Below are positions 56,003-64,000 of a DNA stretch of 64,000 bases, one piece after another. The notes below the pieces were generated by a model. That model had not been told where the DNA came from and did no database searches. It saw only the letters and a list, made by a program, of their open reading frames with translations. Position 1 is the first letter of the stretch, and each line of letters begins with the position of its first letter. The stretch is taken from contig CM030933.1 of assembly GCA_018136815.1 (NCBI GenBank), positions 3,087,144-3,151,143 of the forward strand, given 5' to 3'. Both the position numbers and the translations under genes were made by a program. The stretch comes from Isochrysis galbana. Its lineage: Eukaryota; Haptophyta; Isochrysidales; Isochrysidaceae.

Positions 56003-56079
56003 AGAGAGAGGGGGGGGGGGGAGGGGGGGATGAGGGAGGGGAGGGATGAGGGAGGGGGGGGGGGGGGGGGGGGGGGAGG

Positions 56080-56161
<82 letters not shown>

Positions 56162-56552
56162 AGAGAGAGAAGAGAGAGAGGGAGAAAGAGAGAGAGGGAG
56201 AGAAGAGAGAGAGAGAAGAGAGAGGGTGGGAGAGGGATGAGGGAGGGAGGGAAGGGGGGGGGGGGGGGGGGGGAGGGCGGTTGGGAGGAGAGAGAGAGAG
56301 AGAGCTCCCGCCTCCCGCACTTTTCGCTCCTGACAGCGAGAAATAATACCTGCCAGAGAGATATAGAATGAGTATTTAGAGAAGAATCAGCGGAAGAGGG
56401 GAGAAGAAGAGGGGAGAAAGGGAGAGACCGACCTCCTGCTGCTGCCCCCCCCCTCTCTCTTCTCTCTCTCTCTCTTCTCTCTCTCCCTCCCTCCCTCTCT
56501 CTCTCTCTCTCTCTCTCCCTCTCTCTCTCTTTCGCTCTCCCTCTCCCTCCTC
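56003..56552. repeat. Opposed (GA)n and (CT)n microsatellites
   Basis: G/GA-rich 56003-56300 on the plus strand and (CT)n at 56455-56552, forming an imperfect large inverted arrangement around 56300-56450. The left part is a pyrimidine tract upstream of the giant gene on its coding strand. Bases 56560-57500 have no recognisable gene; TAAGAAAC words recur at 56830, 56871, 56913 and 57204. Confidence 0.8.
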
Positions 56553-57500
56553 TCCCTCTCTCTGCGCGCGAAAAGACGCCGAGCAAGCCACGAACGAGCA
56601 CGAAAACAAAACCCCAGGTGATTCACAGTTCGTAGAGGGCATGTTCACACCCGCTGCCCGCTGCGGCATCTGGTGAGATCGATATCCAAGGAGGGTGGAT
56701 ATGGGCCTCGCATAGATCGCCACTCGCCAGCAGAAAGAATACGTGTGCGGGCCAGCGTCGGCGCTCGTGTAGTGGCGTAGCACAACAAAATTGTTCCTGA
56801 ACACCGCGTGGTCTACAGTATATGTGCACCATTAAGAAACCCCAGCTTAACATGAATTTGGCCGCCGACCCGGTAAGAAACTAGGGATCGAGCCAAGGGC
56901 TCGACCCCCAGCTAAGAAACTCCCGCGGCCGCGCAGCGGTAGCGGGCAGCGGCCGGCCCGCCATGACGACGCGCCCGTCGTTAGCCGTTAGACGTCGGGC
57001 GCGGCGCGGCCACGCAAGCATGCGGGCGCACGCCGAGCCGTGAGTAGACGTGATGCGTGAGTACGTGAGTACGAGTGCGCGCGCCAGCTGGCCGCGCCCC
57101 CCACTTCAAGGCGGAAGGGGTGTGGTTGGGGTTGGCGGTTGGCCCGCGCACTCGACTTTTTTATCTCCACAAGAAATAATAAGAACCCCCCCCACCCCCC
57201 ACCCCTAAGAAACCTTATAAATATGAAACTCCCGGGCCTGGCCTGTTGGCCGGTGGAGGCAAGAAAGCTTTAGAAGCATTGGAGTCCTATTTTCTTAATG
57301 GTGCACCCATACTGTACAAGGTGAGAGTGAGCCCGATTGGCTCATCTAATCGCAGTGAATGAAATGACAAACCGGCCTCAACAACAGTTGATTCCGAGAA
57401 GGTGGCGAGGGGAACTTGGCGATTGACGTCAATCGCTAGCCCTTGTACCGGAATACCTCGTGGCAGGCCACCGGCAGCATGGCTGGATGCATGTAAGACG

Positions 57501-60007
57501 CTAACTTTCCGATAAAAACGAGACATTCCTAGCACGACGTGGCTCTTTGGCGCCCGATACTCCGCCGCGCCGCCAGTTGGAGTATCCGCGCCGAAAAATG
57601 GTTAGCTCGGTAAAGTCCTCGGCATCCCGATTGAGGGCGGCGTCTTGCTCGGCGGCCATGCGCGCAGCTGCCTCGAACGCCTCACCTTTGGCACCCAACG
57701 GCTTGCCCGATCGCCATGCGAGGTACTGTGTGCGGTATTCCGGTGGCAGCAAGTGTGAGAAGTCGGGCAAGTGTGAGACGATCTCGCGCGTCACAGTCGT
57801 CGTTCCGGCGCTTGTGCGGGAGCTGCGGTCAGAGCGCGGGGCATCCTTTCGCTTGAGCGCGGCGACCACAGCATCCTCCCACCTATCCCAAGCCACGAGG
57901 CGCGTTCGATCAACGGCGGCGCGGTTGTAAGGCGCATCGAAGATGATGTGCTGCCAGTGTGGCACATGAGCGCCAGTGATGCGCGGCTTGTTGTCGATCA
58001 AGACGTCACCCCTAACCGCCGTCTTGTCGCTGGTCATGATGATTCGCACAGCCGCGCTCTGGCCAAAATGTCGGATGATCCACTCATACTTCTCGGAGGC
58101 GCACCATTCGGAGGTCAATACAGGCGCCGTGCAGAAGTACACACGCAAGCCGACTCCGACCATGCGGCGAACGGCATCGACAGCGCCGGCTTGCGGTGGC
58201 AGCTCCGCAAAGAAGCGGCGCCGATGGAAGACCTCGACTGCGCGCTCTCGATACGCGGGTGGCACGCAATCCTCCATAGCATATGACTTGCGTCGATCGA
58301 TGGGAGACAGGCCGCCCCACGCCTTAACGAAGCCTGCATCCCAATCGACTAGAACACCGTCCATATCGAGCAAGATGACAGGCGCCGACAAACGGAGCGC
58401 GTGGCGACGGTAGTGAGCCACCATCATAGCGTTTGTGAAGGATTCCTCGGCGTGGCGTCTCGCAGCTGCACCCATCTGCATCCGACGACGCTGCCCCTCT
58501 GGTCCCGCGGCGCATATCTCGCGCAATGCTGACGCAAAGGCCAGCCGTTCAGGCGGCAGCACGTAGCCATGCACGCCATGGTCCAGCATCTCTGGGATGC
58601 CAGCAATATTGGTCGTAATTACTGGAATCGAGCGCATCATCGACTCGGCAATGACCATCGGAGTGACCTATGCAAGAGCGCCCACGGAAGGTGGCGCTCA
58701 GCGATTGACGGTGACTCATGGGCTGCAAAAGAAACCAGAACGCCAACAGGAGACCAAGAGATGCTGGGCAGCGAGGAAGGTTGTCACGGCTTGCCTCATT
58801 GATAGAAGTGAAAAGCAGCACGTCGGATTGACGGAAGTACTGGTCGACGTCAGTTGTCACATCATGGATCTGGTCATGCGTCATGGCGGGAGTGATACGC
58901 TGAGCGTTGCAGTCCACCTCACATATGGCGTGGCAACTGCACCTCGTGTGCATGGTGTGGGGGGCCGAGCGTTGCGGTGGGATACATTGGCGGCGCGCTT
59001 TGCGACATCCCGCCAGCATGCGGCAGGACACAAGCAGCGGCGCGCGTCCGACTCACCTCAATTCTTGAGTCGCCAGCTGCGAGCGCCTTGACCCTCTCCA
59101 CATAGTCAACCTCGTGCTGCCGCACATAACGCGCACCCACGATGAGTAGCCGCACGTCTTGCCGGTCACCTGCAAAGTCCTGGAACACCTCGACCGCCCA
59201 GTGCTGGTTCTTGCGTGGGCAGATGATGCCCAGGCATAGCACGGTGAGTGGCCGCCGACCCGACGCCTCGGCCCCCAGCTGCCAGTCGGGCTCCGGCTCA
59301 GGAACGCCCACAAAGGTCACAACACCCTTTGCAGGTGTGTAGAGGGCACGTTGGGCAGCGCACACCGAAACGGTGCATTGGCAGGTGCGTAGGGCCTCCG
59401 CGACCACTTCCGGGTTCGTATTGCGGTCGTTGCGCTTAGCGAGCTCCTCCTCGAGAACTCCAGCCGGCCACCACTCGTGCAGCACCCAGATGGTCGGAAT
59501 GGCACGCGCCTCGAGCTCAACGATGAAGTGGGCTGTCATGATGGTGTTGCAAAGGGCAAGCCGCACGTCGGTCACACGCGCGAGCAGCGCGTCCAGCGTG
59601 CCGATGTGCACTGCCGCACCCAGGTCGGCAAATTCCTTTGCGAATGGGCCAATCGAGGGCGAGAGGACAATCATGGGGCCCGACCAGAAGGCTCCCTCCA
59701 CCAAGTTGAGGAGCACCTGGTTGGCGCCAGAAACTGCGAGGTTCGGCGTGCAGAGCACGACGCTGCCGGCGAGAGCGAGCACGTCGCCAGCCTCTAGCTC
59801 GTGCTCACTGCGCGCAGCACGCTGCTCCGCCCTACTCAACCGCGCCAGCTCGTCCAGCCGATGCCAGCCAGAAGGAGAGGGAGGAGGGAGAGGAGCTGCC
59901 GGCCGCCGGAAAGAGCGGCGGGAGCGGCCGTAGGCAAAGGCAGCGCAGCCGGCAGCGACGGAGCCAGCCGAGAGCAGAGCGAGGCGGAGATCTGGAGGAT
60001 CGGGCAT
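57501..60007 (-). CDS. GT4 glycosyltransferase fused to 5'(3')-deoxyribonucleotidase (3 exons, 746 aa)
   Basis: Exons 60007-59057, 58917-58795 and 58667-57501 join in phase 0 throughout. An N-terminal anchor (LALLSAGSVAAGCAAFAYG) precedes a GT-B fold: NLAVSGANQVLLNLVEG, VTFVGVPEPEPDW, LTVLCLGIICPRKNQHWAVE (about 255-275), DVLLFTSINE and, across intron 2, PMVIAESMMRSIPVITTNIA with GIPEML, the donor-binding signature of GT family 4. From residue 450 a second domain follows: VILLDMDGVLVDWDAGF (catalytic Asp459 and Asp461), FFAELPPQAGAVDAVRRMV, YFCTAPVLTSEWCASEKYEW, SDKTAVRGDVLIDNKP and HIIFDAPYNRA, the complete motif set of NT5C-type deoxyribonucleotidases (HAD superfamily). Intron 2 (58794-58668) starts GC, the other GT. 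The phase-perfect join through the GT signature supports a single protein. Confidence 0.85.
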
Positions 60008-60104
60008 GAGCTAGTGCGTGCTCTCGCGAGAGGGACTCGCGAGAGGGAGAGAGAGGGGGCTAGGTGGGGGGGTGGGGGGTGGGAGAGGGGGAGAGAGAGA
60101 GAGC

Positions 60105-60135
<31 letters not shown>

Positions 60136-60554
60136 AGACTCTCTCTCATGACTAACTAAAGTGAGAGTACTTACAATATTGTGAGAGCGCGAGGGGATAT
60201 CTGAATAATTAGAGAAGATAGGAGGGAGTAGAATAACATATACCCACTCACATATAATATGTGGGAGTGTAGGAGTAGAGAGAAGAGAGCGGGAAGAAAT
60301 GAGGCAGAGAGAGATAGAGAGGGAGAGAAGGTAGAGAGCAAGAGGGGGAAGGGAGGGAGGGAGGGAGGGAGGGAGTAAAGTAGAGGGAGGGAGAGAGACA
60401 AAGTATTTTTAGAGAGATCTTCGCCCCCCCCCCCCCGGCATTCTCTCCCCTCCACACTCTCCCCGCTCTCTTCCCCCCACCCTCCCCCCACCTTCCGGTA
60501 TCTCTCGCTGTGATCACACCCCCGTCGTCATCGTCGAGGGCGGCCGGCGCCGCG
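60008..60554. promoter_or_regulatory. Divergent promoter region
   Basis: The 547 bases separate the start codons of two divergent genes. 60040-60140 is purine-rich on plus (CT tract for the minus-strand gene) and 60421-60500 is C/T-rich on plus (tract for the Hsp70-like gene). Between them is GA-rich low complexity, 60250-60400. The pyrimidine-tract placement for both genes suggests one bidirectional control region. Confidence 0.5.
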
Positions 60555-62252
60555 ATGGTATCGGGCGTTTGGATGCTGCTCTGCCTCGAGGCCGCTCTGG
60601 ACGGGCGGCGGCTGGCAACGGGCGGGCGGGTGCGGATGGCAGCGTCAGAGCCGGTCGGGTTCGCCGTGGGCATTGACTTGGGCACCACCAGCTCGGCGCT
60701 CGCCGTCGTAGAGGATGGTACACCCAGAGTGCTGCATGCGGTCCGCTCTGTTGTTCGGCCGGCGTCGCACGGGGCGTTCGGCAGCCCTGAGGCGGAGGGC
60801 GCGGTGGGGGAGGTGGTGGGTGACTTGTCGGCGGAAGGCGTCCTTGCCTCATCCAAGCGGCTTATCGGCAGGAGCTTTGACGAGGCGCACGCCACGCTGC
60901 CGCGTCATTGCGCGCTCCGCCGCACGCTGACGCCGCTCCCGGAGGCGGTCGACGATGACGAGCGGTCGGAGATTAGCTCTGGCCGCTCAGAGGGCGCGCG
61001 TGCGGGCATGCTCTCGGGCACTGCAGTGATCTCGCCGGAATGGGTCTCCTCTCGCGTGCTGAGACACTTGCTCGACGCCTCCGAGGAGGCCACTGGTGTG
61101 CGAGCCACGCGAGCTGTCATTGGCGTGCCCGCTCACTTTGGCCCTGGCCAACGGGACGCAACTCGCAGAGCCGCGGCTCTGGCCGGCATCCAGACCGTGA
61201 AGCTCATCGTCGAGCCGGTCGCCGCGGCGCTTGCCTACGACGTGCTGGCGGCGAGCCCACCGACTCCCGCCAGCGAACAGGCGAGCACTAACGGGAAAGC
61301 CGGTCGCATGTTTGGCGGCCCCAAGGATCGCGATGAAGTGATCTGCGTGTACGACCTCGGCGGTGGCACGCTGGACGTGTCAATCCTGCAGATGGGCGGT
61401 GGTACAGCGGAGGTCCTCGCTTCGTCGGGCGACGCGTGGCTTGGTGGCGATGACTTTGATTCCGCCATCGCCGCCCTATTGGCGAGACGTTTGGGTTGGC
61501 CTGCACACATTGCAGCCGACCCAAAGTTTGTGGCCGTGGCGCGCGCTGCCAAGGAGCGGTTGACGGTTCTAAAGTCGGTTAACGTGACATTGCCAACAGA
61601 TCTGAGGACTTTGGCAATGGCGCGAGGACGCGCGGCAGAAGGCCGCGACTTATCGCAGTGTGCACCAACGCCTTTGGTTGTTGCTGATGAGCCGCACGAC
61701 GTTGTTGGAGATGGCAACTCGAAGGCGTCGCATCTGGTGGTTGAACTCTCTCGGGCTGATATCTACAAGTCTTGTTCGACGCTCATCCCGAAGCTTCGTA
61801 CGCCGCTCATTCGAGCCGCCGCCTCTTGCCAAATTCCGCTGCGTGAACCCACACGTGGAGGGGGCGGAGCCGCCTCCTCCGTGGCCTCTGCCGGATCGCC
61901 ACGCCGCTCGAAACCAACCTCAGCAAGGCCCAGCCTGCGGGGTCGGCGCATCGATCGCGCGCTGCTGGTGGGTGCTGCTAGCCGCATGCCTCTCGTTGCT
62001 GAATTGGTCGAGGAGCTGACCGGTATCCGGTGTGATCTCAAGAGTGTGAAGCCCGAGGAGGCTGTGGCTTGTGGTGCGGCAATACAAGCGGCCATTCTTC
62101 AGGGCGAAATGGAGCAATACGACGTCTTCACCACTCTTGAGGCAGCGCTCATCCGTGGTGTAATGGGAGACAAGGGTTCCCAACGAGAGCGCAAGCGAAA
62201 GGCGGAGCGCGCTCGGGCGGGTGGTGGGAAGCGGGGCCGACGTCAAAAGTAG
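60555..62252 (+). CDS. Hsp70-type ATPase lacking a substrate-binding domain (565 aa)
   Basis: Single exon. The phosphate-1 motif FAVGIDLGTTSSALAVVEDG (from residue 36), SSKRLIGRSFDEA, VIGVPAHFGPGQRDATRRAA, VEPVAAALAYD, VYDLGGGTLDVSILQ (phosphate 2), GGDDFDSAIA, AKERLTVLKSVNVTLP and an adenosine-type motif ALLVGAASRMPLV, then PEEAVACGAAIQAAIL, complete the actin-like nucleotide-binding domain. The protein then stops within about 50 residues in a basic tail (RERKRKAERARAGGGKRGRR), so the canonical beta-sandwich SBD and lid are missing. The lobe has inserts (acidic, about 140-165; Gly/Ser-rich, about 440-480). HSPA13/STCH-type proteins also lack an SBD. The leader (MVSGVWMLLCLEAALDG) is only weakly hydrophobic; the basic tail could be a nuclear signal. 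Confidence 0.85.
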   Translation: MVSGVWMLLCLEAALDGRRLATGGRVRMAASEPVGFAVGIDLGTTSSALAVVEDGTPRVLHAVRSVVRPASHGAFGSPEAEGAVGEVVGDLSAEGVLASSKRLIGRSFDEAHATLPRHCALRRTLTPLPEAVDDDERSEISSGRSEGARAGMLSGTAVISPEWVSSRVLRHLLDASEEATGVRATRAVIGVPAHFGPGQRDATRRAAALAGIQTVKLIVEPVAAALAYDVLAASPPTPASEQASTNGKAGRMFGGPKDRDEVICVYDLGGGTLDVSILQMGGGTAEVLASSGDAWLGGDDFDSAIAALLARRLGWPAHIAADPKFVAVARAAKERLTVLKSVNVTLPTDLRTLAMARGRAAEGRDLSQCAPTPLVVADEPHDVVGDGNSKASHLVVELSRADIYKSCSTLIPKLRTPLIRAAASCQIPLREPTRGGGGAASSVASAGSPRRSKPTSARPSLRGRRIDRALLVGAASRMPLVAELVEELTGIRCDLKSVKPEEAVACGAAIQAAILQGEMEQYDVFTTLEAALIRGVMGDKGSQRERKRKAERARAGGGKRGRRQK

Positions 62253-62879
62253 AGCCACAATCCCCGCTACCTAGTATGCCCCTACCGAAAGGTGGCGTTC
62301 CGTCGAATACGGGCGCTTACTCAGCCTGCTGTACTTAGCGTACAATCAAATTTGCAGCACTAGAAGAAACAGTGCTACTACTATGAGTAGTAGTATTGGA
62401 CAAGCGACAAGCGAGCAAGGGCACCTGTGGTGGGTGGAGTGAAGCGCTGTGGTTGTGGTGTGGCTGGGTGTGAGTGGGAGATGAGATGTAACATGAGATG
62501 TATGGCTCACTTGGAGCATGGAGGGTGAGCCATGGGGAGCCGAGGAAGCGTGCGGGGACGGGACAGATGGCATGGGCGCGCTCTCGGCCATCACGGGGCA
62601 CTGCAGCACGAGGGCGGAGACGGGGAGCAAACAGAGGGGGCACAAGGGGCGCGCTCGAGCGATGGCGCAGAGCGTACTCGGGACACCGGAGGAAAACGTC
62701 ACGCGCGGGGGAAAGAGAGCGACCGCGCGGGAAAGAAAATAGACAAAAGGGTGCCGAAAACTCAAGGAAGCACTCGGGGGAAGACGGGGAAGGGAAGGGA
62801 GGGAGAGGGCTTCCGCGGGGGGGAGCCGGGGAGAGGAGAGGAGAGGTCGTTTGCCTTCGTTTGGTACCCCTCGTTTCTA

Positions 62880-63092
62880 GCCCGGTCACTCACTCATTTT
62901 AACCACTATTTCCCACCTCCCCTGGGTGTCCAAGGATTCCTTAGGGTCCCCCCCTACCTGCCCCGCCAACTCCCTCCCCCCTCCGAACGACCCCCTCCCG
63001 CCCCACGAAGGGCAATGGCGTCGGTGAGGGACCCCCCTCCCTTCCCCCGCGCGTGGCGGGCTATTTTGGGAGATTGAGGCGGGCGCTCACGG
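62880..63092 (+). repeat. Dispersed repeat shared with 20261-20465
   Basis: CCCGGTCACTCACTC, TTTCCCACCTCCCCTGGGTG and GAGATTGAGGCGGGCGCTCA occur in the same order and spacing as at 20261-20465. Between 62253 and 62880 and from 63093 to 63488 no gene is recognised; open frames on both strands there lack domains. Confidence 0.75.
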
Positions 63093-63488
63093 GAGGGAAT
63101 CGGAATGGTGAATGTGGGGCGCATCACTATTAGAAACGCGGAGCTTCCGCGACGTCCGATCGCGCGCGATCGGCCGAAGAATGGCCTGGAGGTGGTGGCC
63201 ATGCAGAGCCTAGAGCTCTCGCGAGCAGGGTCAGGGTGGGGGGTCAAGGGTAGGTAGCACGCTGGTGCTCAAGGGTCGCACACACTCGTATTGACCCATC
63301 CTGGCACCCCGCCCTCCCGGAAGGCCGGAAGGCAGCTATTGCTATTGCTATTGCTCGCCCGTGGTATAGATAGTAAACATTGTAGCATGTATTGTAGTAT
63401 AGTATTATTACATAGGCTCGTACACATACACATCTACACACATCTCACGCCTCACACCTCAGCCACACGCTCACACATTAGCACGCGG

Positions 63489-64000
63489 TCATTCTTCGTT
63501 GCGGCGCGCATTGCGGTTGTAGCGCAACATCACAGACGCCTGCACTTGATCTGATAGAGAGCGGGCCCTTTCAGGACCAAACATACAGGTCATGAGAGAA
63601 AACACGCGCTCACATGCTGCCGAGTTGGGGCTGAGGCATAGGGCTATTCTAGCAGCTTGCGCCCAATGCGGAAAGTCGGTGTGGTTCGATGCCCACCATG
63701 CGAGCACATCGTGAGTGAATACCTTAACGTCTGCCTGGTCAATCATGGTGCCTTGGCAAGCCATCACATATGCTGAAAGCTCCCGATGAAGGCCGTCGCC
63801 AATGTTCGAGATGCTAGCCAAACAAGGCAAGGGCGCCAGCCGCTGCACCCAGAGTGCATCCACCTTACCACTTTGCACGAAGGATGGATTAAAGGCGCGG
63901 AGAAGGCCCGTGATCCGATGCTGCTCAGCACACGCATATGGCGATTGGCAGTTGTCAGTCAGACGATCCTCTAGATACTGAAAGGCGCCCTTAACTTTAT
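63489..64000 (-). pseudogene. hAT transposase C-terminus (partial, runs off window)
   Basis: The minus frame is open from the window edge to a stop near 63489. Reading inward it has QYLEDRLTDNCQSPYACAEQ, GLLRAFNPSFVQSGKVDALW, then DVLAWWASNHTDFPHWAQAA and SPNSAACERVFSLMTCMFG, the hAT dimerisation signature with the W-W...FP...A and SAACERVFS blocks. It is a different subfamily from the 20.7-22 kb copy (GCEHSWSVEG there). Whether it is intact cannot be judged without the sequence to the right. Confidence 0.75.

Noticed and set aside
56871-56925. GC-rich stem near GGGATCGAGCCAAGGGCTCGACCC as a tRNA or small RNA
   Set aside because: No cloverleaf with T-loop GTTC and anticodon arm could be formed.
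57287-57535. 82-codon minus ORF overlapping the end of the nucleotidase domain as a last exon
   Set aside because: No splice pair found that keeps frame; the stop at 57501 follows a complete domain.

Overview
This is eukaryotic nuclear DNA, probably from a unicellular alga. The genes carry short introns (65-234 bases, GT-AG plus two well supported GC-AG introns). One small protein has an apparent bipartite plastid-targeting leader. Coding DNA is GC-rich, the intergenic space is full of (GA)n/(CT)n microsatellites and decayed transposons, and there are two 100-base N gaps (29101-29200, 47997-48096). A haptophyte or similar secondary-plastid alga would fit, but this is inference from gene style. 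There are no operons, CRISPR arrays, rRNAs or tRNAs that I can see.

Layout. 0.2-5 kb is a retrotransposon graveyard: three related non-LTR (LINE-like) C-terminal fragments, one inserted inside another with a 17-bp target-site duplication. 5.6-9.7 kb holds two minus-strand genes: a small putative plastid protein and a CaMKK-like protein kinase (5 exons). 10-16.7 kb is repeats, a broken BED/hAT transposase and small doubtful ORFs. 17.5-20.1 kb is a 5-exon DUF229/sulfatase-like type II membrane protein. 20.2-22.3 kb is a transposon mosaic including a hAT transposase broken by a 173-bp insertion. 23.05-25.0 kb is a DBP2/DBP3-like DEAD-box helicase (minus). 26.9-28.8 kb is an unrecognised 632-aa protein, followed upstream by a membrane-anchor exon cut by an assembly gap. 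31.6-36.9 kb is an EDRF1 orthologue (plus, 5 exons, about 1612 aa). 37.4-39.3 kb is a nested pair of short retroelements with both target-site duplications intact. 39.3-44.3 kb is MCM10 (minus, 11 exons, about 1100 aa). 44.3-48.6 kb is repeats and LINE scraps. 48.6-55.9 kb is a single-exon, about 2417-aa, low-complexity protein ending in a DUF4378-like domain. 57.5-60.0 kb encodes a fusion of a GT4 glycosyltransferase with a 5'(3')-deoxyribonucleotidase domain (minus, 3 exons). It is divergent from an Hsp70-type ATPase without a substrate-binding domain (60.6-62.3 kb). The right edge is the end of another hAT transposase.

The host genes do not form one pathway: DNA replication (MCM10), RNA metabolism (DEAD-box), signalling (CaMKK-like), chaperone-type ATPase, glycan/nucleotide metabolism, cytoskeleton/centrosome (DUF4378) and a membrane sulfatase-like enzyme. 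A shared feature is a pyrimidine-rich tract on the coding strand just upstream of nearly every start codon. The most unusual items are the glycosyltransferase-nucleotidase fusion, the SBD-less Hsp70 and the nested retroelements whose families share 3' ends. Exon borders were set by hand from splice consensus, phase and protein-family continuity; cDNA would settle them.
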